From positions 9,132 through 37,083 of the forward strand of contig NW_004087264.1 in the NCBI RefSeq assembly GCF_000220395.1: DNA of 27,952 nt, in the 5' to 3' direction. Origin of the DNA: Ichthyophthirius multifiliis (taxonomy: Eukaryota > Ciliophora > Oligohymenophorea > Hymenostomatida). The notes under the pieces were generated by a model. The model saw only the letters and a program-made list of their open reading frames with translations. It ran no database searches and was not told the origin of the DNA. Position 1 is the first letter of the stretch. Each line of letters starts with the position of its first letter. Positions 1 through 11,530 of this stretch are shown one piece after another. The position numbers and the translations under genes were made by a program.

Positions 1-1033
1 TTATTTTTTTTTTCTTATTTGTTGTTTAATTATTCTTATAGAATTTTAAATTTATAATACTCTGTATATATATTTATTTATAAAAATTTTATTTTTTTAT
101 AATTTAAAAAATAATTATTTATGAATATAATAATAATTTGAATTTAATTTATATTTATAATGTATTTCTAAATATATTTATAATATTATTTAAATGTTAA
201 CTAGTTTTTTTTAAATTAAATAAATAAAATATTATATTAAAATAATTTATTAACTTTTTTCAATCTAAATTTTTTTTTAAAAAATTATGTATATATAATG
301 TTTTTTATTTTTGATTAATTTTCCATTTTTTTTAGTATTATTATATTTAATGTTTTCATACTTAAATTTTTTATTATTTTTATTTATAATGTTATTAAAA
401 ATTGATTTTTAATTGAATTTTTTATATAGAATTTTTATTAATTTAGTAACGATTTTTTTTCTATTTCATTATATATAAAAATTATTTTAATTAATTATTT
501 TAAATTTCTTTAAAATTGAATAAAATTTTCAGGTAACTTTTATATTAATAATAATATTTAGGTTAAAATATAATTAAAATATGTTATATATTTTTATATA
601 ATACATAAATGAATAATCTTAAAATTATTATATATAAATGATAGCCATAATATATTATTTTTTTATGTATAATTTTCATTTATATGTATTAAATATTAAA
701 TAATTATAATAAAATAATTAAATAAATATATTTTTTATCTATAATTATTATGTTTATTATTTAATATATATTTTTTATTTAAATTGACGATAAAATTGTA
801 TTTAATTTTATATAATATAATACGTAAAATTTCTTTAAAATGTTAAATAAAAAAGTATTTATCAGTATATAAAATAATAATAAATTAAAAAAAAATATAT
901 ATATAAGAAATACCACAAAATTATATAAAAGACTACATAAAAAATTCAATTTAAAAACAATATAAAATAATCTAATTAAAAGTTTTAAATAAAAAAACAA
1001 TTTAAAAAATAAATAAATAATAAAAAACCAAAT
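1..1033. other. A+T-rich intergenic spacer, left edge
   Basis: Almost pure A+T with long A and T runs. I see no stretch with the codon texture of the genes (GAA/GAT/GGA-rich, TAA for Gln) on either strand, and no tRNA-like or snRNA-like island. It holds the presumed 5' flank of the secreted-protein gene that starts at 1034. Confidence 0.6.
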
Positions 1034-1708
1034 ATGAAAACATTAATTCTATTATTATTATTAATTAGTTTAGTATTATCTCATGATTAAAAGAAATTTG
1101 AATTTTTAGAATAATCTGCTCTAACACAAGAATAAAAAGTTAGCTTTATTTAATAATTTAAAACTATAGTTAAAAATTAAGACCTTTCTAAAGAAATTAA
1201 AAACTAAAAACTTTAAGAATTATTTACCTAATTCAGTCTTGATTTCACATAATTCTAATCTAAATTTGAAGAAATAAAAAACCATAAAGAATAATAAGAA
1301 AACGAATCTAGAAAAGATGGAAAAGGTTCTAAAGAAGGTAAAAGAGGAAAAGGAAAAGAAGGAAAAGGAGGAAAAGGAGAAAAAGGAGGAAAAGGAAGAA
1401 AAGGTGATAAAGAAAGAAAAGAAAATAATGATTAATAATAATAAGATTCCTCCACTTAAACAAAAGACGAATAAATCCCAGATAATGGCTCTATTTTAGC
1501 AAGATTACTTCAAAATTCAAAGAAAAATAATTAGAATAGCTCTAAAGAAGAATAAAAACCTGTTAAAAATAATTAAAAAAATAATAATGTCACAAAAGAA
1601 GAATAAAAACCTGAAAAAGATACTGAAAAAAATAAAAATAAAAAACCTAATGAATAAGTGAAAGAAAATGAAAAGAATAAATAACATAAAGATGCTTAAA
1701 GTCCTTGA
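1034..1708 (+). CDS. Secreted Lys/Gly/Gln-rich protein with signal peptide
   Basis: A single open frame of 224 codons with TAA/TAG read as Gln, from an ATG in an A-rich context to TGA. The first 16 or so residues (MKTLILLLLLISLVLS) are a textbook signal peptide, so the product should enter the secretory pathway. Residues 17-90 are hydrophilic and probably helical, rich in Gln, Lys, Glu and Phe (for example FTQFSLDFTQFQSKFEEI). Residues about 94-125 are a basic Gly/Lys tract of repeated KGG, KGE, KGR and KGD units with glycine at nearly every third residue, loosely collagen-like but short. The C-terminal 90 residues are disordered and rich in Asn, Lys and Glu, with two copies of EEQKP. I recognise no family. 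It could be a granule, matrix or surface protein; that is a guess from the signal peptide and composition. No intron is needed. Confidence 0.8.
1340..1404 (+). repeat. 65-nt uninterrupted purine tract inside the secreted-protein gene
   Basis: Only A and G occur over this stretch, in irregular AAAGG/GGAGG units. It encodes the Lys/Gly tract of the protein starting at 1034. The strand asymmetry is striking next to the T-rich surroundings. Confidence 0.85.
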
Positions 1709-2273
1709 TTTTATTAATAAGAATTAATTATTTAAAAAATAAAATAGAACATATTAATTATATATAAAATTTATTTATTATTACTTACTAATTATTTATT
1801 ATATTTTGATTTAACTATTTTGTTTTTTTTGTAATAAATATTAATTAAAAGAATTTAAATTTTAGTTTGTTATTTTATAATTATTAAATAATTATATATA
1901 GATAAGTTTTTAATTATTAATTTTTTACCTTTATTTATTTTTTTATATAAATAAAATACTTAATATATTAATTAATTTATATAAAAAATAATAAGTTTTT
2001 AATATAGTAAATTATATTTTAAATTAATTTTAAAATTTGTTAAAAAAAAAATATAATAATAATTAATTTTTAAAAAAAAATATTACAAGATTTTCAAAAA
2101 AATATATTTTTGTTATAAAAAAAAAATTAACATTGAAGTTAAAGAAAAATAAATAAAAATCTAATTAATATATATAAAAATTTCGATTGAATAAAATTAA
2201 TTAAAAATTTATAAATAAATATAATTACATATCATATAAAATTATATATATATATACATATATATTAATATAA
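1709..2273. other. A+T-rich spacer
   Basis: Poly-A/T and TA-rich sequence between two head-to-tail genes. I see no coding texture or RNA gene in it. It probably holds the 3' end of the upstream transcript and the promoter of the lipid-transfer gene; no motif is distinctive. Confidence 0.6.
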
Positions 2274-2963
2274 ATGTAATTATCAAATATAAAAAAACTA
2301 GATATAAATTATTTAGAAGACCAAAAATAAATATTAGATGTAATAATACCAAACATAATAAATAAAAAGTTAAATTGCGAACTAAATTTTTTATTTTATT
2401 TATTAACTTCTGAAAAATAACGTAATATTTAAAAAAAGAAAAAAAAATATTTTAAGATGGTTTCGAAAATCATGAAATCAATTTTTTAAAGAATTTGAAT
2501 AGCGAATAAAAATATGATAGATGTTTATAAATAATATAAGAAATTATATTTAACTTTAGGAAAATGGAAAAAAAGAAGGATTTATAAAGTTACGTTCTAA
2601 AACTTTTAAAATATGGAAAGATAAGTAAATTATATTAAATGGATTTTAATTGTAAACTATAAAGAAAAAAAAATTAAAATTTATGATTTATAAACTTATA
2701 ATGTATAATGGATTGGAATAAAATAAAGTATGTAAACATTTGCATTAGTTTCTAAATATGAAACAAATAAATATAAAATAGTATATTTAGGCTGGAATAC
2801 ACTCAAAGGAAGCATGGAATGGTATGAAGCAATATAATAGAAAACTTTAAATGCTATTGCTTAGAATAATATGTATATTAATTAATGTTTAATTATAAAA
2901 ATTAGATACAAAATAATATAAAAAATCAAGAAAATTAAAATTAATAATAATAATAATAATAAT

Positions 2964-2999
<36 letters not shown>

Positions 3000-5529
3000 C
3001 ATAATTAACATTATAAATATAATATTAATAAAAAAATACATAATAAACCTAATTGTCTTTATCATAATAACTAAATACATAATAAATATAATCATAATAA
3101 TAAAATACTTAGTAAATATAATATATTTAATAATAATAATAAAATATAGAATAAACATAATAAATATAATAATAATAAACAAATAATGAAATTACTATTG
3201 ATCCTATAATAGTAAATGAAATTTAAATAAAAAACTCATTTTAATTATCTGAAAATAATAATTTTTTATATTAACAAAATTTAAGTTTATCATAATAAAA
3301 AATCGAGAATTTTAATGAAATAAACAATATTTCGGAAGAAATTATTCCTCCTTTTATAATGAGTTAATTTTTTTAAAATTACGACTTAAATAAAGTAAAT
3401 ACTGAAATTCCTCCTATAGAATTCTAATGCATATAAAGATTTAATAATGGAAATACTTGCATATACTAAAGTTAAAGTGACCCACGAAAAATGAGGGTAA
3501 TTTAATAAATTAAATGCGTAAAAATAACAGATGTGTTCAATATATTTAATAATGTAGAGTATGAAATATAGTGGAATTCCTGTGTGAGCCAAATAAAGAT
3601 ATTAAATTTACTTAGAGACAAATAATTAGCTGTTATTTATTAAAAAAATAAGAAAAGTAGTCTCATATATAGGCCTAGGGATTACGTTTATATGAGATAT
3701 TCGTTTGTATAAAATGGTAAATACTTCATTATTGATAAATCAATAGAAAATGAGTAAGTAAGAGGAAATTCTTTGGTCACTGTGAGAGGAAATATAGAAT
3801 ATAAAGTATTATGTATTCAAGAAGAGGAAGAAGATGTTGTGTAGGTTTTTGTGGATCTTTTAATAGAAAATTTGGGATTTTTGAACAAATATTAGGATGC
3901 GGGGATTACTTATGCATATGTAGCAGGATTTGAGGGTGTTATAAATGAAATTAATAGAAAAATTGAGGAAGGGGAGAAAATATAAAATCTTTTTAGTGTT
4001 AAAGGGAAAATTTTAAAATAATAAATTTCAAAAAAAAATTAAAGTTAATTACATTATACAGAAATTTAAAATTAATAATAATTAGAAAATATTAATTATA
4101 ATCTTTTAAAAAAAGTAATGACGAAAATGAAGACGAGAAAGAGTAATTAATTTTATACGAAAAAGACGAGGAAGAAAACGAGTAATTAAACTTAGAAATG
4201 AATCAATATTCGAAAGAATTAATTCATTAAACGTCTTTTTTAATTTAAGAAAAAGAAACATTAATCCATTAGTCTTTAGAAAACTTAATATAACTAATCA
4301 CTGAAAACACACACGTATCATTTTGTATAAAAAAGAAGTTCGAAATGTCCCAAATAAATACCAAATACAGTGAAAAAAGACTCCAAAGTTCATGCGAAAA
4401 CGGTCATTATTAATTCAAAAAAGACTGGGAACGGGAAGAAAAGACAGGCAAGTTTTTATTCATAAACAAGGAAAAAATCGAGACTTAGAAAAAAATAATA
4501 TCTTTCCTATTATCAAAAATCGGTTCTAATATAATTAAAGGAAAATCTATTCTCTCGATTTCACTTCCTATAGATATTTTTGAACCAAGATCTAATTTAG
4601 AAAGATTCGCTTATAGTTGCTCTTTTGCTCCTATTTATTTAAAAAAGGCGGCTTTATTAACTGATGCCGTTTAATAGATGAAATTTGCTGGCATTTTTCT
4701 TATTACTACAACTGTTATGTATTTGGATTTATCTAAACCCTTTAATCCTGTACTTGGGGAAACATATTAAGGAAGATTGAATGGTTTTCCTTTTTATTGC
4801 GAATAAATTAGCCATCATCCGCCTATTTGTGCACTTTTTTATGATGGGGAAGGCTATTAAATTCACGGGCAGATAGAGAGTATTGCCTAGATGCATGCTA
4901 ATAGTGTCACGGGAATTAATTAGGGCAATTTTTGGGTCGTTTTTAAGAATACTGGGAATAAAATTGGACTTATTTAGGCAGCAGGGAGTCTTAATGGAAC
5001 TTCTTTTGGGACAAGATATATGTCAGTAGATGGGTCGTATATTGCACATGATTTAAAGAATTAACTTGTGATGGAAGTGAAGGCTAATCCAGATAAAAAG
5101 GGCTTTTTTTCTATGTCTAAATAGTCGACAACTATTGATTTTGTTTAAGGAGGAATTTATAGAGCCACTGATGATTTTTTGAGGAAAATTTAATAATTGA
5201 AACCTCATTATTATAAAATAGAAGGATTAAATCTAAAGGAAGATGTGAAAGAATAAATCTGTAATATTAAAGGCTTTTGGAATAAAGAAATTGTAGTAGA
5301 TGGAGAATTTTTGTGGAATCAAGAAGAACCGTTGCCTTTTGTTTTAGAAGGGGAAGAGAATCCTATACCTAGTGATTGTAGTTGGAGATAAGATTTATTG
5401 TATTTAAGGGCAGGGGATAAGGTTAAAGGGTAACAATATAAAGAAGTTATTGAAGATATTTAGAGAAAAGATAGGAAATTAAGGGAAAAATGGAAAGAAT
5501 AAGAAAAAAAAATTAAAGGGAAAAAATGA
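2274..5529 (+). CDS. Oxysterol-binding-protein-related lipid transfer protein with PH, START and ORD domains
   Basis: The C-terminal half (about 4400-5470) is a clear OSBP-related ligand-binding domain (ORD). It has the family motif LSKPFNPVLGETY (from about 4723) followed by the signature EQISHHPP (4801-4824), whose paired His residues bind the PI4P phosphate in known ORPs. About 3380-3960 reads as a START lipid-binding domain, with RDYVYMRYSF and an ending with VAGFEGVINEI. About 2560-2840 resembles a PH domain (GFIKLRSKTFKIWKDK near the start, a closing helix EWYEAI). PH and START are separated by a Gln-rich linker encoded mainly by TAA. The predicted role is lipid or sterol transfer at membrane contact sites. 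The reading frame changes near 2430, 2540, 2665, 2870-2930 and 4000-4115; each change has the sense of one missing base, or of an intron of length 3n+2. Candidate introns are 2422-2456 (35 nt), 2887-2930 (44 nt) and 3998-4044 (47 nt). The N-terminus is uncertain: ATG 2274 is my choice and ATG 2521 is the alternative. From about 4117 to the TGA the frame is unbroken. Confidence 0.85.
2942..3000 (+). repeat. TAA-triplet microsatellite coding for polyglutamine
   Basis: About nineteen TAA triplets with one TTA interruption, in frame with the downstream START domain, so they read as Gln under the ciliate code. TAA-rich Gln coding continues to about 3178, mixed with ATA, ACA and AAT. Antisense reading of this repeat gives a false Ile-rich open frame. 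Confidence 0.85.
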
Positions 5530-5699
5530 ATGTTTATTTTAAGTTTTTTTTTTAAAATAACATTTTATAATTTTTTTTTATCTTTTAAATAAAAGAGTAG
5601 TATTTCTTTTTTTTTATATATATATAATACAATAAAGAATTGAAATATAATTTTTTTTAAAAAATAAAAAAAAATATATTAGTTCTTATAAAAAATATA
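5530..5699. other. Short A+T spacer between two same-strand genes
   Basis: 170 nt of A+T-rich sequence between the ORP stop and the next ATG. It includes a T-rich stretch just after the stop and a TA run near 5616. There is no gene, and nothing specific can be called as promoter or poly(A) signal. Confidence 0.6.
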
Positions 5700-8299
5700 A
5701 TGTCGTTTAAATCAATATTAGAAATAGTTTTACATTTACAGAATTTCCAAAACATAGACTTATTTTATTAAGGCTTATATTTTTTACGATTTACAATATA
5801 TTATTAAAATCCTAAAGATTAAGTATTAAAAAAAAAAAAGGAATAAAGTATATAAAATATATAAAAGTAAAAAACATATGCACATCCATATAAATTAAGT
5901 GAGAATTATAAGCGTTATAAAACTGAACAAAACGAAACATTAAAAGGTTTAAAATTTAACGATTCTTAGTATTTTCGGCCTGCTGGAATAATTGAAAGTT
6001 AGAATGTTTTTTGTTCGAAGTCTTTTTTTATAAAGTTTTGTGAAGAAGAAGTTGAATTAAATGATTTTTGCCATTTCAATTTAGAATTTGATATTGAAAA
6101 AGAAGCCATAGAGTTATATATGGAAACGGAATTAATGTTTTTCGATTGTATGAATATCAACGGAAACAATAATACTTTAAATTCGTTAAATGTATAAAAA
6201 AAAATAGAAAATAATATTTAATAATAACCTCCTTCTTTTTCACATAAATGTAGTGAAGAATAAAATTTATATAATGAAAGCAGAAGCCTTACTGTTAATA
6301 AATACAAAATAAGTGACCCATTTGATGGAATACACGAATATATTCCTTTGTTTTTCCAAGAATCAAACTTTTGTATTGCAAATGCTATTATACATACAAC
6401 AAGATTAGGTATTTTTTTTATTTTTTTTTCAAAATAAATTAAATGTATTCATGTTTTATTAGATTATGCATATAGATTAATTCCTATATAGCTTTCTGAT
6501 TTTTCGAAAATTCCTCCTGAGGAAAGAATAGGGTATATCGAATAATATATATAGAAATAAGATTCTTAATAATAAAAACAAATGGATGAAGCATTAAAGA
6601 AATAACTAAATATTAAAAATAATAAAGAAATTGATTATGAATATGTGTATTCTGTTTTTGTAGATAATTTGAAAAAATCTTATAATAAAATTTATAATCA
6701 TTATAATAAAATTAGTAGTAGATGCATATTAGATTGGTAGAAAAAAAAATTCAAGAAATATTTAGTAAATATTAAATAATAAAAATTCACATATATGTAT
6801 TATATATATAAAGTAACCTCCTAATAGACTTATAATACCAGAATATGTTCCAAATGATTAATAATAATAATAAAAAAATATATCCTTTAATATTTTATTA
6901 GAAAAAAGATTTAAAACTAAAGATCCAGAAGTGATTTTGCACGCAATTTTAAATGAGGCTAATTTCGTGAGCAATTAGTTATAATTATTATGGTATAAAT
7001 ATCTTGATTTATATAAAGTATCTCCTGTTTTTACGTTTGTTTTGTTTAAATATGAATATTATATTAGGTTGAAAGAAAGAATAAGTATGTTTATTATTAA
7101 AAAGAAGATTTAAAGCTAAAACTTCGCTAAAATGCATGAGTAAATAAATGTTGACTAAAATTAAAAAATAGCTTTAAAAATAAGATAAAACTTAGAAATT
7201 ATAGACAAAAAATATCATAACGTAATAAATAATATATATTAAATCTCTTTTTTTATTATTAAAAAATAAATAGAAAATCGAATAGATAAACTCTTAAAAA
7301 ATAAACTAACATCCTTTAATTTTCGAAGAAATAATAATAAAAGAACAAAAAGAGGCAAATGAAGAAAACATAACAGACAGCACAGATCCATCCCAAGAAT
7401 ATTACAAAGGAATTCATTTATTTATATTGGTCCATGGATTCTAAGGTAATGCTTTTGATATGAAATTATTCAAAAACTACATCAATTATTCATATCCGGA
7501 AGCCATGTTTTTATGTAGTTCATACAATGAGGATAACACAGAAGGTGATTTAGAAGATATGGGAAAAAATTTGGCTAATGAAATAACTGCGTTTGTATAA
7601 GATAATTGTTAAGGGGATAATTTAGGGAAGTATACATATATATTTATATTTTAAATAATTAACAAAAAAATAATTAGACTTTCTCTTATAGGATTTAGTT
7701 TAGGCGGATTAATTATTAGGTCAGCATTGCCTTATTTAGAGTAGTTTTCATAAAAAACTTTCACTTTTATGTCTTTATCTTCCCCACATTTAGGATTTAT
7801 GTATAATTCTAATAAAATAATCGATACAGGAATCTGGATTTTAAAAAGGTGGAAAAAAAGTATTTGCCTTTAATAACTTACTATGGCGGATCATTAAGAT
7901 ATTTAATAAACCTTTTTATATAAATTATCTTAGGCTAAAGGACTTGGCTGGTTTAAAAATATATGCCTTGTTTCAAGTTCTTAGGATAGTTATTCACCTT
8001 TTGACTCCGCAAGGATTGAAATGACTAAAGAAGCTTCAAAAGATCCTAAAAAAGGATAATTGTATAATGAAATGACTTAAAATGTTTTGGGATAACTTAG
8101 TACTAATGTTTTATATAGGTTAGATGTACATTTTTAAATTTAGGAGAAGTTACTTTTTATTATATTTTAATATTTAAATTAATTTTTTTGTTTTAGAAAT
8201 ATTGATACTTTTATTGGAAGAGCGGCGCATATTTAATTTATAGAATGTTAATAATTAATTAGATTATTAATTTTAAATTATGAATAGTTTTTTAGATGA
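5700..8299 (+). CDS. FAM135-type protein with DUF676 alpha/beta-hydrolase (putative serine esterase/lipase) domain
   Basis: Six exons: 5700-6408, 6463-6764, 6814-7221, 7274-7629, 7678-8148 and 8197-8299, giving 782 residues. The introns are 54, 49, 52, 48 and 48 nt, all GT...AG, and the frame is continuous across them. The N-terminus (LEIVLHLQNFQNIDLFYQG) resembles the FAM135 N-terminal domain. A helical Gln/Lys-rich middle follows. The C-terminus is a DUF676 hydrolase: oxyanion-side motif LVHGFQGNAFDM, nucleophile elbow GFSLGG (Ser), then MSLSSPHLGF, the acid-bearing motif SSQDSYSPFDSARIE, and the closing IDTFIGRAAHIQFIE, which carries the likely catalytic His. FAM135/DUF676 proteins are thought to be lipid esterases; the substrate here is unknown. 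No signal peptide is visible, so it is probably cytosolic or peripherally membrane-bound. It starts 170 nt after the lipid-transfer gene on the same strand, which is suggestive but not proof of a shared role. Confidence 0.9.
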
Positions 8300-8849
8300 T
8301 ATTGCTTTTAATTTTTTATGTATATAATATATAAAATTTAATAATTTTTTTTTTTTTTTTTACTTTTAATAAATTAAATATTAAAGTAATAATAAAATTT
8401 ATTACTTTTATCGAAAAATAATTTTTATTTTATTTATAAAAAAAAATAAAATATTATTATAATGTCTATTTCTATTGAAAATATTTTATATTAATAAACG
8501 CAAATAGTTTATTTTTTTAAAAAACGACATAATTTAATAAAATATTTTATCTATTTTCTAAAGATTATTAAAAAAATATATTATTTAATCATAAAAAATT
8601 ACTTTTTTTAATTACATGTTAATATAATAAACAAATCAAATTTATATTTTTTTAATATTTCTGTTATTTTATTATATAAAGTATATATAAATATTATAAT
8701 AGAATTTGTTAAAAGAAAAAAAATAAAATAAAAAATATATAAAATATTATAGAAAAATATAAAAAAAAATTATAAAAAATAAAAAAAAAAATTAATTATT
8801 TATTTATTTAAAAAAAACTTTCAATAAAAAGGAAAAAAATAAAAAAAAT
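8300..8849. other. A+T-rich spacer
   Basis: T and A homopolymer runs and TA-rich stretches between two plus-strand genes. I see no coding texture, RNA gene or repeat family here. Confidence 0.6.
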
Positions 8850-10662
8850 ATGGAAAACTAAAAATTAAATGTAAAAAAATTTAAAATACAAAGATTAAAT
8901 AAATTATAATTAAAAAATAGTTACAAGAAATAAAAAAAATATTAAACTTTAATTCATAATAAAGATCTTCATAAAGAATATAAGAATTATTTTAATTAAT
9001 AAAAAACCTTCCTTTTTTTTAAGATTACCTTTAAAATCCTGAAACAGCGAATGTAGTAAACTTATGTTGTAAATATATGTAATATCAATAATTTGATTAA
9101 AATTAAATGATTTTTAATGAAAATGATTAAGCTGATAAATTCTATGTTATAATATAGGGATAAGTAGGAGTATATAAGTAAGAGTAAATAATCGATGAAG
9201 AAGATGAAGAAACTGATGTTGATAATAAAAATAATAGTGAAAATATATTTCTTAAATATCTTTATACAGGAGATAGCTTCGGATAACTGGCTCTTATTAA
9301 TGATAAACCACGTTCTGCTAGTATAAAAACTATAACGGAAACACATTTAGCTGTTTTAAGTAAAGATACTTTTAATAACATATTAAAAGAGCATGAATAA
9401 ATAAAACATTAAAGAGGTAAATATTATTATTTTTACAATTAATATTTTAATTAAATAATAAAATAGAAATTAATTATTTTGTAGGATAAAATATATTCCA
9501 AGGATGCAGTTAAAAAAGTATTTTGTAACTTTTTTAAACTTCTGTTTTGATAAACTAAGGCAAAAATGATGTTATATATAATGAAAATGATAAAAATTGT
9601 AATTATGTATATTTAATAAAATATGGAGAATATGCAGTAAATATATAATATTTTTATTTATTTTTTATTAAAAAAATAAAAAAATTAAAGTTGTATAAAA
9701 ATATAAATGTAAATGAAGACTATAATTTAAAAAAATAAAAGAAAAATGTTAAAGTAATAATATAAAAAAATATATATATAAATATATATATATATATAAA
9801 TTTATAGATTAAAATTCTTACTTAAGGAGAATTGATTGGTGAAGATAAGTTTTTAAAAGAAAAACAAAGAAACTATAAATTAATGTGTGAAAGTTTATAA
9901 GGTCAAGTGTATAAATTAAGGGCATATAATTTCAAATTTGCAATTGATAAAGATTCTTTAAAATGGAAATAAGTGCAATCATCAATTATTTAGAAAGAAG
10001 AAGATAATTAAATGAGAATTAATAAAATGAAAGAGTAGTTTTCATAATACAAAAACTATCTATTTGAAGATAAAAATACTAAATTATCGTATATAAAAGC
10101 AATAATATCACCAAAAAATAAAAATAATAATTCTGAAAATTTATAAATGAAATAATAATAATTTAATTCTTTAAATAATACAAATTTAATAAATAATCAG
10201 TATTAACTTAATAATTTCCCGATAAAAGATATTTCTATTTCAATTTAAAATATAGAGAGCTAGAAAAGTTAAAAAGAAAGTATAGGTTTAAAAGAAAATA
10301 TATAAAATATTAAATCTTTAAGCAATATTCCTAATATACCTGATGTTATTATAAGAAGTAAAAAAAATACTTTAGAAGATATTGATAATTAATATTATTT
10401 AAAAAACTATTAAAATAAATTAAATATTGATTTAATTGTAAATAAATAATAAATAAAAAAACAAAACTATAATAATTATATTAGAAGTTGGAGAAATATA
10501 GAAAATAATAAAAATAATAATAATAATAATAATAATAATAATCAAACGAAAAAAAACAATTTAATCAATAAAATTAAAAAGTTTATTGATGTAAAAAAGA
10601 GTAATAATATTATTTAAGTAAATTAATATAAACTACCGATACTTAATTAAAAAAATAATTGA
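8850..10662 (+). CDS. Protein with two tandem cyclic-nucleotide-binding (CNB) domains, plus-strand copy
   Basis: Exons 8850-8870, 8921-9416, 9485-9636, 9691-9753 and 9808-10662 give 528 residues; the introns are 50, 68, 54 and 54 nt. CNB-A begins with LCCKYMQYQQFDQNQMIF, continues NENDQADKFYVIIQGQVGVYK, has an acidic loop (EEDEETDVD), and carries the phosphate-binding cassette GDSFGQLALINDKPRSASI. CNB-B has DVIYNENDKNCNYVYLIKYGEYA, then ILTQGELIGEDKFLKEKQR. The C-terminal 230 residues are disordered and Asn/Gln-rich, with a run of ten Asn (10513-10542). There is no kinase, channel or membrane segment, so it resembles a PKA regulatory-subunit-like or stand-alone cNMP sensor. In CNB-A the usual Glu of FGELAL is Gln (encoded TAA); that Glu contacts the ribose 2'-OH in known CNB domains, so binding there may be weak. 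The first intron and its 7-residue exon are supported by the same arrangement in the facing paralogue. Confidence 0.88.
10513..10542 (+). repeat. AAT microsatellite, coding for polyasparagine
   Basis: Ten AAT triplets in frame in the disordered tail of the plus-strand CNB protein. The paralogue has a comparable but longer Asn run at 11491-11553. Confidence 0.85.
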
Positions 10663-11009
10663 TGTTTATTATATTCTACTAATATTTAAAAAAAAAAAAA
10701 TATTAAAATATTTATATAATTAATTATATTTTAATAATTAAAAATATTAAATTATTTAAATTAATTTTAAAAAAATATGTTTATTTATTTTTAAATATAA
10801 ATATCTTTATTTATATAAAATAAAACAAAACATAAAATATATATAATTTTAATTAAATTAAGATTTTTTTATATATATATATATAAAAAAAAGAAGATCA
10901 GAAATAAAAAAATATATAAATAAATTAATATATATAAATATATATATATATTTATACATATATATATATACATTTATATATTAATATATATTTATTATAT
11001 ATTTTTTTT
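10663..11009. other. Spacer between convergent paralogues, TA-rich
   Basis: The 3' regions of two tail-to-tail genes meet here. The sequence is A/T runs and TA dinucleotide stretches (about 10869-10885 and 10928-10998). There is no gene. Both transcripts must end within about 350 nt. Confidence 0.6.
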
Positions 11010-11491
11010 TCATTCTTAAAATTTAGGTAATTTAAGAATGTCATTTTTATTTGTAATTAAATATTCTTAAACATTAAGTACATTTTAATTTGTCATTATT
11101 TTATTTATTTTTTTCATTAAATTAACTTATTAAGCATTAACTTTTTATTTTTTCCAATTTCTAATAAAATTATCTTGAGGTACTTTGCCTTTACAAACTA
11201 GCTTTTTATTAATTTAAAATTCATATAATTATCTTTGGGGATTACTATTCCTACTATTATTCTAATAATTATATTAATCAATAAGACTTTTGTTAATTTT
11301 TATTAATAATTAATTTTTTAAGAAGGACTTATTTCTGAAGGAATAGGAATATAACTTAAAGATTTTGCATGATTAATATATTTTCGATTTTTTTCCTTTA
11401 ACCCAATTATTGAATAATATAAGTTATTATTTATTGGTTATTTCTAAATATTATTATTATTTATTGGTTATTTATAGTTATTACTATTATA

Positions 11492-11530
<39 letters not shown>

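Noticed and set aside
779-1000. Standard-code minus-strand open frame, Phe/Leu/Ile-rich
   Set aside because: It is antisense A/T-run sequence with no gene-like codon texture. Such frames arise by chance in A+T DNA.
2523-2559. A 37-nt GTTTAT...TTTAG intron joining the ORP N-terminal region to the PH domain
   Set aside because: Splicing it puts the PH start (ENGKKEGFIK) in a frame not continuous with the upstream exon, or creates TGA at the junction. A frame break or a start at 2521 explains the region better.
2889-3592. Minus-strand Ile/Met-rich open frames
   Set aside because: They are antisense to the TAA-rich polyQ linker and START domain of the plus-strand ORP gene; the plus strand carries the family motifs.
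9062-9346. Minus-strand open frame of 94 codons
   Set aside because: Antisense to CNB-A (GDSFGQLAL and neighbours) of the plus-strand gene.
9637-9807. A single 171-nt intron in the plus-strand CNB gene
   Set aside because: Two 54-nt introns around a 63-nt exon (9691-9753) fit better. The exon supplies the CNB strand matching LYKKIEK in the paralogue, and both introns have normal size.
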